This document shows positions 7,875 to 16,849 of a DNA stretch of 64,000 nucleotides, one piece after another; position 1 is the stretch's first letter; each line of letters begins with the position of its first letter. The DNA lies in the NCBI RefSeq assembly GCF_024347215.1, contig NZ_AP025282.1, forward strand, positions 2,046,001-2,110,000, given 5' to 3'. The translations under genes were made by a program, and so were the position numbers. A model generated the notes under the pieces. It made no database searches. It was not told the DNA's origin and saw nothing but the letters and a program-made list of their open reading frames with translations. This DNA is from Aliamphritea ceti. Its GTDB lineage: Bacteria; Pseudomonadota; Gammaproteobacteria; Pseudomonadales; Balneatricaceae.

Positions 7875-9647
7875 ATGAGCTTATACGATGTTGTAGAACG
7901 AAACTGTTTTTTTACCCTCACCCGTAAAATTGTTGGTAATGTCTTATTCCTGAGTTTTCCGACGGTTTTGTTGTGTGTCTGTATCGGATATTTTATTGCT
8001 GAGTTACAGGTACAGTCCCTGCCAGCTGATGTGTTAAAACAGCTTGATAATATGATGCTGATTACATGGGGTGTTGTTGCTTTAACGGTGACAATTGCGC
8101 TGTTTTCGGTCTTTTTTATGCGGCATCTGTTTCTGCGGCCGATTAAAGAGATGATCGTAGTGCTCAGTGCCATCCGTAATCAGGACGGTGATATTTCTGC
8201 CCGACTTCCCGCCTTTACGCATGATGAAATTTCTCAGATGGCCAGTGACTACAATGGTTTTTCGGACAGCCTGAAGCGTATTATCTCAAATACCCGTTAC
8301 AAAAGTGTCAATGTAGCGCTGAGTGCCACCCGTTTGCAGCAGGTGTTGTTATCGGCTTATGAAGCAACCAGCGTTCAGCAGGCGCAGGCGCAGCAAGTAT
8401 TAGAGTCGAGTCGTGAGTCGACAATTGCCATTGATGAAGTAGCAAAAAATACGCTGAATATCTCAGAATTTACTTCCAGTAATCTTGAAGAAATCCGGCA
8501 GTCATCAGCTGAGCTGGCAAAGGTGCTGGATCAGGTTCATAGCATTACTGAGCTTTCGCAGGGGTTTCAGTCAACCTTGCAGCAGTTGGATAGCAGCTCA
8601 AATAACATCACTGAAATTTTAGTGATGGTTAAGCAGTTTTCAGAACAAACCAATTTGCTGGCTCTCAATGCATCAATTGAAGCAGCGCGGGCTGGTGAGG
8701 CTGGTCGGGGGTTTGCGGTTGTTGCTGATGAGGTACGTGGGCTCTCGCTTCAGGTGAATCAGGCGACAGACGCGATTGATGAAAATATTTCCCAGATGGC
8801 CCGTTTAATGGGCCAGACACAAAAAGGCGCTGAGGATATTCTTGAAAATATAGAACATGCCGAAAGCTTTATTGGTAATACCAGTGAGCATTTCAATCGT
8901 CTGGTGAATGATTTTGAAGAGGTTAATGGGCAATTAGGGAGTATCAGTAGTAGCCTGGATCAGCTGTCATATGCAAATCGGGAGGCGCATGAGCATGTAG
9001 AAACGATTGCGGCAGTGAGTGATGATATCCGTAATGGTATGGAGTCTTCTAAGGTGTATTCCGGTGATCTGGAGTCGGCCACTGAAGATACTCAGGAGCT
9101 TTTGTCCCGCTTTAAGATTGGTTACGGCAGCTTTGAAACAATTATTGAGGCCGGACGACGCTGGACGAATGAGATGCAAGTTGCTCTGGAAGCAATGGCT
9201 GCTCAGGGGTTGAATGTGTTTGATCAGAAATATGTACGGCTTAACGAAGGTCAGGAGCCGGCAAAGTTTGATCTTAGTTATACGAGTGCGTATGAAAAAC
9301 GCCTGCAACCTTTGATGGATGGCTTTCTGGAGGAGCTGCCGGATATTATCTATGCCATTGGTGTGAATAGCCGGGGGTATGCGCCGGCCCATCATGCTAA
9401 GGTTTCAAAGCCTTTGAGTGGTAATTTTGATACCGATAATGTGCTGAGCCGCCAGCGTCGTATTTTCTTTTCTTCCCGTGCTGAGCAGCGTCGGGCAACC
9501 CATAATTCTAACTTTTTGCTGCAGACGTTTATTCGTGATACCGGTGAGGTCCTTAATGATTTGTCTTTCCCGGTGTATGTTCAGGGCAAGCGCTGGGGGA
9601 GTCTTATTATGGGTTTTAATGCTGAGTTGCTGCTGGAAAGGGAGTAA
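7875..9647 (+). CDS. Methyl-accepting chemotaxis protein with minimal periplasmic loop and C-terminal sensor-like extension
   Basis: A 590-residue receptor. Two membrane helices (about 20-42 and 60-86) are separated by fewer than 20 residues, so there is no periplasmic ligand domain. A HAMP region follows (LRPIKEMIVVLSAIRNQDGDISARL and on). The signalling hairpin tip is at about residues 255-290 (FSEQTNLLALNASIEAARAGE). The last 170 residues form an extra cytoplasmic module with NSRGYAPAHHAK, SRQRRIFF and GKRWGSLIMGF, a pattern seen at the C-terminus of many proteobacterial receptors and probably Cache/PAS-like. No C-terminal CheR-tethering pentapeptide is visible. Chemotaxis genes are not adjacent. 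Confidence 0.93.
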   Translation: MSLYDVVERNCFFTLTRKIVGNVLFLSFPTVLLCVCIGYFIAELQVQSLPADVLKQLDNMMLITWGVVALTVTIALFSVFFMRHLFLRPIKEMIVVLSAIRNQDGDISARLPAFTHDEISQMASDYNGFSDSLKRIISNTRYKSVNVALSATRLQQVLLSAYEATSVQQAQAQQVLESSRESTIAIDEVAKNTLNISEFTSSNLEEIRQSSAELAKVLDQVHSITELSQGFQSTLQQLDSSSNNITEILVMVKQFSEQTNLLALNASIEAARAGEAGRGFAVVADEVRGLSLQVNQATDAIDENISQMARLMGQTQKGAEDILENIEHAESFIGNTSEHFNRLVNDFEEVNGQLGSISSSLDQLSYANREAHEHVETIAAVSDDIRNGMESSKVYSGDLESATEDTQELLSRFKIGYGSFETIIEAGRRWTNEMQVALEAMAAQGLNVFDQKYVRLNEGQEPAKFDLSYTSAYEKRLQPLMDGFLEELPDIIYAIGVNSRGYAPAHHAKVSKPLSGNFDTDNVLSRQRRIFFSSRAEQRRATHNSNFLLQTFIRDTGEVLNDLSFPVYVQGKRWGSLIMGFNAELLLERE

Positions 9648-9730
9648 TCTTAAAAAACTATTTTAGGTACTTAACTGGCCCATGCTGCTATCAGGCCGCT
9701 GATATTGAGCTATTGTTGTTACTTGTAAAC

Positions 9731-9778
9731 TCTGTGTTACAGAAATGGATTTCTGCATGGCAATGTAAAGCATGCAGA
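9731..9778. repeat. Two adjacent inverted repeats between the chemoreceptor and the GGDEF-EAL gene
   Basis: TCTGT-GTT-ACAGA (9731-9743) is followed by TCTGCATG / CATGCAGA with an 11-base spacer (9752-9778). There is no T-run after either, so they may be regulatory sites or a Rho-type stop structure rather than an intrinsic terminator. The rest of this 240-base gap shows nothing else. Confidence 0.35.
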
Positions 9779-9899
9779 CTGGGCTCTGGGTTGTTTGTTA
9801 TCTGCAGGATGCTTTTTACCTATCTTTCAGTGAGCTGATAACCGGACTGCATGTCAGGTTTTAGGATCTGTCACAGTCTTATGATTGTGGGCAATAAGT

Positions 9900-12743
9900 A
9901 TGGAAGTAGTGTGGCGGCTTATATGGATTGTGTGTGTTTATGGGATGCTGAATCAGCAGCCTGTATATGCCCATACGCCGGTAGATGAAGAGCCTGTAAC
10001 ACAGCATCAGCAGTTAGTTATTTCCGATACCGGTAGTCAAAGCCGGATAGACTCTCTGAACATAGTATATAAGCCCCAGCCCTGGGAGGCTTTGGGTGGC
10101 TATTTGCTAATTATTGCAGGCATTATTTTTTTAGTATTCATTGTTGTTTTGTTATGGAATACCAGCCTCCGGCGCGAAGTAAGCAGGCGTCGCCGAACTG
10201 AAATAGCGTTACGGGAAAGCGAGCAGAGTTTGCTGCAGTCGCAACGAATTGCTGCAATTGGCTCCTGGCAGTTATCAGTGACCGACAGGGTAATGAGTTG
10301 TAGTGATGAAATGCACCAGATCCTTGGTGTTGCTCCCGAAGCGCTTGATAATTGCTATAAGCAGTTTCTTGATACGATTCATGAAGATGACCGCTTACGG
10401 GTCGAAAATTATTTTTATACAACGGTGCAATATCAGAATGACCTTGATTGCCAGTTCCGGATCATGGGTGCTGATGGTGGTATCCGTTATGTGAAATGTC
10501 AGGGCAAGGTTTCTGCGGAGACAGTGCACGGCACACTTCAGGATATTACTGATCGCCATTTATCTGATCTTTTTTTTCAGGGCTTTGCACGTCAGGTGAC
10601 AGGTAACCACGGTACTGATTATTTTATCGCTTTGGCAGGTTTGCTGGCTGAGACCTTTAATGTGGCTTACGTCATGGTTGGTGTAATTAATCAGTCAGAT
10701 CCGGGGAGGGTGGACAGCCTTTGCCTGATTGCCAAAGGGAAAGTTGTTAAAGATTTCTACTATCAAATGGCTGACACGCCCTGTCAGAAGGTGCTTGAAA
10801 ATCACGTCTGTTTTTACGCCCGGGAGCTACGGTTAAGGTTTCCGGATGTGGCTGTTTTACAGCAGATGGAGGCTGACAGTTACGCAGGTATTCCCATGTT
10901 CAACTCAGAAGGGAAGTGTAATGGCCTCATAGTCATGCTGGATCAGAAGCCTATGCTCCACGAGCAGGCGACGCTATCAATTTTACAAGTAGCTGCCAGC
11001 AGGGCCAGTTCTGAGCTTCAGGAGCTGGAAGCTGAGCGACAGTTAAAGCTTACGTCGCTGGTGTTTGAGAATACTCAGGAAGGCATCATTATTGCTGATG
11101 CTGCTGGCTGTATTATTCGGGTTAACCGGGCCTTTTCTGAAATGTCCGGTTTTACAGAGGCTGATGTGCTGGAAAGGCGTCCCGAGTTTTTATACAGCCG
11201 TGCTCATCATGATCACCATTTTGTATTTCATTTGCGTCAGGTTCTGAATAAAAAGGGGCGCTGGCAGGGCGAGTTGTGGAATCAGCGTAAAGATGGGTCG
11301 GTTTTTCCTGCTTTGCAGAGCATAGAACGAATCAGTGACAGCGGTGGCAAAGTTCAGCATTACATCAGTGTCTTTACGGATATTACTGAAAAAAAAGCGG
11401 ATGAAGAAAAGATTCAATATCTGGCGCATTTTGATGCCATAACCGGATTGCCTAACAGGGTACTGTTTAATGACCGGTTGCATAAAGCTATTCAGAGAGC
11501 CAGACGTTTTAAGCGTCAGGTAGGTTTGATGTTTCTTGATCTGGACAGGTTTAAATATATTAATGACACCTTAGGTCATCCTGTTGGTGATATGTTGTTA
11601 GAAAGAGTTGGGATGCGCCTGCAAAAAAGCATTCGCCAGCTAGACACAGTTGCAAGGCTTGGAGGCGATGAGTTTGTAGTTATCGTAGAAGATCTGGATA
11701 AAGTCGATACGCTGAATCTGCTGGCAGAGAAAATTATGCAGACCTTATCGCAGCCTGTTCAGTTGGAGTCTCATCGGGTGAGCGTGCATAGCAGTATTGG
11801 TATGAGTTTGTTTCCGATGCATGGTGATAATGCTGAGCAATTAGTAAAGCATGCTGATATGGCTATGTATCATGCCAAAGAATCAGGACGCAATCAGGCT
11901 GTGCTGTATGTGCCTGAATTAAGTGTACGTACCTATGAGAGCTATTCGCTTGAGCGCAGCTTGCGCCATGCAATTGATACCACGCAGTTACGTTTGCATT
12001 ACCAGCCGCAGGTGCGTTTATCCGATGGTCGGTTAGCGACGGTAGAGGCATTGGTTCGCTGGCAGAAAGATGACGGGTATTTGGTTGAGCCTGATCAGTT
12101 TATTCCGCAGGCAGAAGAAAATGGCCTGATAATCCCTCTGGGAAAATGGGTGTTGCAGCAGGCATGCAGGCAAATGAAGTGTTGGCTGGATCAGGGCCTG
12201 AACATACGTGTGGCTGTCAATATTTCAGGGTTGCAAATCATTAATGGTAACTGGCTGGGTACCGTTAAAGAGGTGTTGGAAGAAACCGGCTTGCCTGCCT
12301 GTAATCTTGAATTGGAAATCACTGAGAGTTATGTCATTCAGCACATAGATCAGGTTGCTGAAGTATTAGCTAAGTTACGTGCATTGGGAATACGTATCAG
12401 TATTGATGATTTTGGTACTGGGTATTCATCGCTGAGTTATCTAAAGCTGTTGCCGGTTGATGCGTTGAAAATAGATCGCTCTTTTCTGCAAGATGTGCCC
12501 AATAGCCATAGTGACGGTAAGATTATTGCCGCGATTATTGCGATGGCAGCTCAGCTTGGCTTGGATGTTGTGGCTGAAGGTGTCGAGAACGCAGCGCAGC
12601 TGAGTTTTCTGTCACAGCGGGACTGTGATTTAGTGCAGGGATATCTGATTGCTTCACCACAGTCTGTAAGCGAATTGGATGAATGGCTTGTGCGGCATTA
12701 CAGGCATGAATCCACAACAGTACGCAGGAGTTTGGTGGAGTAA
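9900..12743 (+). CDS. Membrane-anchored PAS-GAF-PAS-GGDEF-EAL cyclic-di-GMP protein
   Basis: A 947-residue protein. The N-terminal signal-like helix (about 1-25) and a second membrane helix (about 68-90) bracket a short periplasmic piece. Cytoplasmic domains in order are a PAS (about 100-215), a GAF-like domain (about 230-375), a second PAS (about 385-505), GGDEF and EAL. The GGDEF motif is intact at residue 588, with an upstream RQLD inhibitory site, and EAL is intact at 716, with DDFGTGYSS and KIDRSF preserved. Both synthesis and breakdown of c-di-GMP are therefore possible; in most such hybrids breakdown dominates. ATG at 9900 gives the better signal peptide; a TTG at 9885 is the longer option. 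Confidence 0.93.
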   Translation: MEVVWRLIWIVCVYGMLNQQPVYAHTPVDEEPVTQHQQLVISDTGSQSRIDSLNIVYKPQPWEALGGYLLIIAGIIFLVFIVVLLWNTSLRREVSRRRRTEIALRESEQSLLQSQRIAAIGSWQLSVTDRVMSCSDEMHQILGVAPEALDNCYKQFLDTIHEDDRLRVENYFYTTVQYQNDLDCQFRIMGADGGIRYVKCQGKVSAETVHGTLQDITDRHLSDLFFQGFARQVTGNHGTDYFIALAGLLAETFNVAYVMVGVINQSDPGRVDSLCLIAKGKVVKDFYYQMADTPCQKVLENHVCFYARELRLRFPDVAVLQQMEADSYAGIPMFNSEGKCNGLIVMLDQKPMLHEQATLSILQVAASRASSELQELEAERQLKLTSLVFENTQEGIIIADAAGCIIRVNRAFSEMSGFTEADVLERRPEFLYSRAHHDHHFVFHLRQVLNKKGRWQGELWNQRKDGSVFPALQSIERISDSGGKVQHYISVFTDITEKKADEEKIQYLAHFDAITGLPNRVLFNDRLHKAIQRARRFKRQVGLMFLDLDRFKYINDTLGHPVGDMLLERVGMRLQKSIRQLDTVARLGGDEFVVIVEDLDKVDTLNLLAEKIMQTLSQPVQLESHRVSVHSSIGMSLFPMHGDNAEQLVKHADMAMYHAKESGRNQAVLYVPELSVRTYESYSLERSLRHAIDTTQLRLHYQPQVRLSDGRLATVEALVRWQKDDGYLVEPDQFIPQAEENGLIIPLGKWVLQQACRQMKCWLDQGLNIRVAVNISGLQIINGNWLGTVKEVLEETGLPACNLELEITESYVIQHIDQVAEVLAKLRALGIRISIDDFGTGYSSLSYLKLLPVDALKIDRSFLQDVPNSHSDGKIIAAIIAMAAQLGLDVVAEGVENAAQLSFLSQRDCDLVQGYLIASPQSVSELDEWLVRHYRHESTTVRRSLVE

Positions 12744-12783
12744 ATGCTGAGGTGTATTGTTAGTATTGTTCAATTAAGTACCA

Positions 12784-12812
12784 AAAAGCCCTGCGTATGC
12801 AGGGCTTTTTTA
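12784..12812. terminator. Bidirectional terminator between the GGDEF-EAL gene and deaD
   Basis: AAAAAGCCCTGC / GCAGGGCTTTTTT forms a stem with A and T tracts on both sides, serving two convergent genes. Confidence 0.9.
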
Positions 12813-12835
12813 TCATGCGTTCCTGAAATCAGGCT

Positions 12836-14587
12836 TTATTCGCCACGGTCGTCACGACGGCGTGGGCGGCTCTTATCGTTATTTCTTGGCTTGCTTGAAC
12901 GTGGCTTGCGCGGCGCGCGTTCTGGCAGTTCGCCTTCAAATAAAGTGATATTGGTTTTCTTACGGCAAATAAAGATATTCTGCAGGTGCTTCAGAGTATC
13001 TTCAGGCATGCCTTTTGGCAGCTGAACTGTACTGAAGTCATCGTTCAGGCGGATATCGCCAATGTGACGGCTGTTAATATCAGCTTCGTTTGCGATTGCG
13101 CCAACAATGTTTTTAACCTGAACACCGTCGTTACGACCAACATCCAGGCGGTAAACATCCATATCTGCACTTGGCATGCGCTCACGGCGCTGTTTGCCAT
13201 CACGTTCGCCACGCTCACTGCCACGTTCGTTGCGGTCATTACGTTCACGACGCGCACGTGGTTCTGGCTCAGGTGGCAGAATCAGAGGTTTCTCTTTCTG
13301 TGCCATATACAGCAGGGCAGAGGCGAGATCCAGAGTTTCCAGTTCAGTGTCGGAAGCCAGTTGATCAATCAGCTCACGGTATACAGACATATCTTCATTG
13401 GTGAAGATGTTCGCGATCTGTCCACGGAATGATTCCAGACGCTTGTTCTGAACCATATCACGGGAAGGCAGGTCCATTGTCTCGATTGGCTGGCGGGTAG
13501 CACGTTCGATTTGCTTCAGCAGGCGACGTTCACGTGGCGCTACGAAAAGAATCGCTTTACCATCACGACCGGCACGGCCAGTACGGCCAATACGGTGCAC
13601 GTATGCTTCGGTGTCGTAAGGAATGTCGTAGTTAACAACCAGACCAACACGCTCTACGTCCAGGCCACGTGCTGCAACATCAGTTGCAACCAAAATGTCC
13701 AGTTTTGCATCTTTCAGGCGCTGAACTGTACGCTCACGCAGTTGCTGGTTCATATCACCATTCAGTGCTGCTGCAGCGTAACCACGGGCTTCAAGTTTTT
13801 CAGCGAGTTCAGTGGTTGCTGTTTTGGTGCGGGCGAAAATGATTACGCCGCCGTACTCATCAGTTTCCAGAATACGTGCCAGGGCGTCCAGCTTGTTTAC
13901 ACCGGAAACGATCCAGCATTTCTGCTCGATGTTTTCCATTGTGGCTGTTTTAGACGCAATCTTTACTTCCTGAGGATCACGCATGTAACGTTTGGTAATG
14001 CGACGGATCTGTTCAGGCATAGTTGCTGAGAACAGAGCAGTCTGACGGCTTTCCGGTGTTTTCGCCATAATGGTTTCAACATCATCGATGAAGCCCATGC
14101 GAAGCATTTCGTCAGCTTCATCCAGAACCATTGCTTGCAGGCTGTCCAGTTTCAGGGTGCCACGGTCTAAGTGGTCCATGATACGGCCAGGCGTACCAAC
14201 GACAACGTGTGGTCCACGGCGCAGTTGCTTCAGCTGGATGTTATAGTTCTGACCGCCGTAAATTGGCAGTACGTGGAAGCCCGGAATATGGCGAGCATAA
14301 GCCTGGAATGCTTCTGCAACCTGAACCGCCAGTTCGCGGGTAGGTGCCAGAACCAGTACCTGTGGCTTGCTAACCGACAGGTCAATGCGGCTTAACAGAG
14401 GTAAAGCAAATGCTGCGGTTTTACCCGTACCCGTTTGAGCCATACCCAGCACGTCCTTGCCGGACTGTAATAAAGGGATACAGCTGGCTTGAATCGGAGA
14501 CGGGGTTTCGTAACCGAGTTCGGTAATAGATTTAAGGACGGCTGCAGGTAGATCAAGATCGCTAAAGGCGACTGGGGTATCGGACAT
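12836..14587 (-). CDS. deaD: DEAD-box ATP-dependent RNA helicase DeaD/CsdA
   Basis: A 583-residue cytosolic helicase that unwinds structured RNA, in ribosome assembly and cold adaptation in relatives. The RecA-like core shows the Q motif (FSDLDLP, SPIQASCIP), motif I AQTGTGKT, motif II DEAD, motif III SAT and motif VI HRIGRTGR. A dimerisation region, an arginine-rich linker (about 440-475) and a DbpA-type RNA-binding domain (DVGRNDGVQVKNIVGAIANE) follow. The end is rich in R, K and G residues. The ATG at 14587 gives the usual MSD-type beginning; a GTG four codons upstream is possible. Length is near that of E. coli DeaD. Confidence 0.95.
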   Translation of the reverse strand: MSDTPVAFSDLDLPAAVLKSITELGYETPSPIQASCIPLLQSGKDVLGMAQTGTGKTAAFALPLLSRIDLSVSKPQVLVLAPTRELAVQVAEAFQAYARHIPGFHVLPIYGGQNYNIQLKQLRRGPHVVVGTPGRIMDHLDRGTLKLDSLQAMVLDEADEMLRMGFIDDVETIMAKTPESRQTALFSATMPEQIRRITKRYMRDPQEVKIASKTATMENIEQKCWIVSGVNKLDALARILETDEYGGVIIFARTKTATTELAEKLEARGYAAAALNGDMNQQLRERTVQRLKDAKLDILVATDVAARGLDVERVGLVVNYDIPYDTEAYVHRIGRTGRAGRDGKAILFVAPRERRLLKQIERATRQPIETMDLPSRDMVQNKRLESFRGQIANIFTNEDMSVYRELIDQLASDTELETLDLASALLYMAQKEKPLILPPEPEPRARRERNDRNERGSERGERDGKQRRERMPSADMDVYRLDVGRNDGVQVKNIVGAIANEADINSRHIGDIRLNDDFSTVQLPKGMPEDTLKHLQNIFICRKKTNITLFEGELPERAPRKPRSSKPRNNDKSRPRRRDDRGE

Positions 14588-14776
14588 ATCAGGTAACACC
14601 GGGGGAGTATTTGAAAGACGCGATATTATACGCGTGATTGTTTGAAAAAGCTCATGTTATTTATGGATCGATACAGGTTTTCTGGCTTTTGGGTGGAATT
14701 CCCGCGCTATGTTGCTGTCGCAATCTGTGATGGCTGAGTATGATGCGCTTAAACAGAGTTACCAGAGAACGGAATT

Positions 14777-15088
14777 ATGGCTGTAAATGAAATGCATCAG
14801 CGGGTCTGGCAGGTATTAGGTCAGATTCCGGCTGGTAAGGTTGTAACTTACGGACAGGTAGCGGAGCTGGCTGGATTGCCGGGCCAGTCACGAATGGTTG
14901 GTCGTTGCCTGGGGAAGTTGCCGGAAGGTTCTCAGTTGCCCTGGCACCGGGTTATTAATTCTCAGGGCAAGATTTCTTTACCGGTCGGAAGTGAGTCTTA
15001 TGACTGTCAGGTAGGGCGTCTGCAAGAGGAAGGTGTAGCGGTTATAAATGGTCGTATAAAGTTGTCGGTGTATCGTTGGCAGCCCTGA
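14777..15088 (+). CDS. Alkyltransferase-like protein (ATL)
   Basis: A 103-residue protein with the fold of the C-terminal domain of O6-methylguanine-DNA methyltransferase, including the helix-turn-helix and arginine finger (GQSRMVGRCLGKLP). The active-site motif PCHRV of true methyltransferases reads PWHRV, so cysteine is replaced by tryptophan. ATL proteins bind O6-alkylguanine lesions without repairing them and hand them to nucleotide excision repair. This is the E. coli YbaZ type. It is a single gene between deaD and a yfcL-like gene. Confidence 0.92.
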   Translation: MAVNEMHQRVWQVLGQIPAGKVVTYGQVAELAGLPGQSRMVGRCLGKLPEGSQLPWHRVINSQGKISLPVGSESYDCQVGRLQEEGVAVINGRIKLSVYRWQP

Positions 15089-15119
15089 AGCTGTATTGGG
15101 GCTGCGACCGGAAAGATAT

Positions 15120-15383
15120 TTAACTGGCTGCGTTTAGCTGTTGCCAGACATTCAGAATGTCTTCTTTATCAGTATCTTCAAGGTGATCAACTTTAAATGC
15201 TTCGGCAAGGCTGTGTTCAACGCCGGACATGAATTCCTCAACTGTATCGCCTTCTGCGCTACTAACCAGGCTAATGTGCCCTAACAGATAGCTGTACGTG
15301 AAAAGCTGTTCGCTTGCTGCGCAGGCTTCCATGCTAAGTAGTTGCTGATACACAGCTTCGGCGTGAGTTTTGTATGCGTTCAT
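15120..15383 (-). CDS. YfcL family protein
   Basis: An 87-residue acidic, all-helical protein matching the YfcL family, with a conserved LFTYSYLLGHISL-type helix and an end resembling DILNVWQQL. No function is established. It is the last gene of a run on this strand (purM, purN, DUF3108 protein, this one), with 70 bases between it and the previous stop. Confidence 0.8.
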   Translation of the reverse strand: MNAYKTHAEAVYQQLLSMEACAASEQLFTYSYLLGHISLVSSAEGDTVEEFMSGVEHSLAEAFKVDHLEDTDKEDILNVWQQLNAAS

Positions 15384-15452
15384 TAATTCGGACTTGTAGT
15401 GTGTTATATCTTGTTAGGCTAATAGGTGTGCTGATGCGGAGCTTTTCAGGTA

Positions 15453-16178
15453 TCAGTTCAGTGCTTTGATTACCAGGGAGTAGCTCTTGCCGTCGGTTTC
15501 CGTTTGTAACAGTTTAACTAACTGGTAATTCAGTTCCGGTGCGAACCAGATCCATGTTTCCCGTTTGCTGTCTGAGCCTCTGTCGCGGCGCAGTTTTACT
15601 GCCTGGAAGTTACCTAAAGCTGTTTCTACAGTTTCTTCGCCTTCGTGGATAAAGCGATAGGTTTTTAAGCGGTCGCCATCTGCTACCTGATATTCCAGCT
15701 TGTCGCGTTTGTTGATCAGGTCAAGACGGAGTTGCAGCTGGTAGCTAAGCTTATCCAGTGTACCTAGAGGGATTTCCATTTGCTGTGGGGTATCGCTGAT
15801 CGGATTGCTTACCAGGCTGTTTTGCCAGTCAAAGTCCAGTTCTGCGCGGCGTTTTTTGCCCAGTACTTTACGTTGGTAGCGATAGCTTTGCGGTTCAACG
15901 CCTTCCGGGGTGAAACGTAACTTACTGCTTTCGCTCAGGCTGGCAACCATTGCGCTTGCGTTCAGACTTAATTGCCAGCCGCTTTCTATTTGCTGGAGTT
16001 GTCGTACCGCTTCGCCGCTAAGAGAAAAGCCAAGATCCCATTCAGATGCATACACTGCTTTATAGGGCTTTACCTGTACTCCGGCACTGTGTACGGCAGA
16101 TAAAGGCAGAGCTATCAGGCATAAAATAGAGATTTGTGTGGCTGTTTTTTTAAATGTGCGGCGGAAACTGAATGGCAT
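15453..16178 (-). CDS. DUF3108 exported protein
   Basis: A 241-residue protein with a signal peptide (about residues 1-31, ending SAVHSAG), so it is periplasmic. The mature part is predicted to be a beta-rich barrel-like fold with the DUF3108 pattern (YKAVYASEWDLGFSLSGEAVRQL, YRYQRKVLGKKRRAELDFDW, RETWIWFAPELNYQLVKL). Function is unknown. It lies directly after purN with a two-base gap, an order also found in Pseudomonas as I recall. Confidence 0.88.
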   Translation of the reverse strand: MPFSFRRTFKKTATQISILCLIALPLSAVHSAGVQVKPYKAVYASEWDLGFSLSGEAVRQLQQIESGWQLSLNASAMVASLSESSKLRFTPEGVEPQSYRYQRKVLGKKRRAELDFDWQNSLVSNPISDTPQQMEIPLGTLDKLSYQLQLRLDLINKRDKLEYQVADGDRLKTYRFIHEGEETVETALGNFQAVKLRRDRGSDSKRETWIWFAPELNYQLVKLLQTETDGKSYSLVIKALN

Positions 16179-16180
16179 GC

Positions 16181-16846
16181 TTACTCCGTGTATTGATAAC
16201 CCTGGCTGTCCAGACTGATGCCGTCGAGCTGAACCTGTCCTGAAATCAGTTGCAAGCGATCATTGCAGAACCATTCTACTGCTAACGGATAAATATTATG
16301 TTCCTGACGATGTACCCGCTGCTGCAGTGTGCTGGCGTTATCTTCAGGCAAAATATCTATTGCTGCCTGAATAGCCAGAGGGCCACCATCCAGTTCTTCC
16401 GTCACAAAGTGTACGGTGCAGCCATGTTGTGCTTCTGCATCATCGAGTGCGCGTTGGTGGGTGTTGAGCCCCTTGAACTTGGGTAGCAGAGAAGGGTGGA
16501 TGTTGAGCATCCGGTCGGAATAGCGGTTGACGAATTCCGGCGTGAAAATACGCATGAAGCCAGCGAGGATTACTAAGTCAGGTGAATGGCTGTCAATTTC
16601 AGCAATCAGTGCCTGATCAAAGCTGTCACGGTCAGAGTAATCTGTGTGACGGATAACGCAGCCAGGGATATCTGCCTGACGGGCCCGTTCCAGGCCGTAT
16701 GCATCATCTTTATTACTGATGACCATTTGTATGTTGCCGTTAATGCGCTGTGCATTAACGGCATCAATAATGGCTTGCAGATTGGAGCCGCTACCTGAAA
16801 TCAGGACAACGATTCGTTTTGCTGCAGAGGTCATTGTGCTGGTCAT
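16181..16846 (-). CDS. purN: Phosphoribosylglycinamide formyltransferase (GART)
   Basis: A 221-residue cytosolic enzyme of de novo purine synthesis that transfers a formyl group from 10-formyl-tetrahydrofolate to GAR. The phosphate loop VLISGSGSNLQA is at the N-terminus. The catalytic set is present: N and H in LNIHPSLLPKFKG, and the aspartate of TEELDGG. ATG at 16846 is preferred over a TTG one codon upstream because GGAG lies at good distance. The gene follows purM almost without a gap, so the two are co-transcribed. Confidence 0.96.
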   Translation of the reverse strand: MTSTMTSAAKRIVVLISGSGSNLQAIIDAVNAQRINGNIQMVISNKDDAYGLERARQADIPGCVIRHTDYSDRDSFDQALIAEIDSHSPDLVILAGFMRIFTPEFVNRYSDRMLNIHPSLLPKFKGLNTHQRALDDAEAQHGCTVHFVTEELDGGPLAIQAAIDILPEDNASTLQQRVHRQEHNIYPLAVEWFCNDRLQLISGQVQLDGISLDSQGYQYTE

Positions 16847-16849
16847 CAA

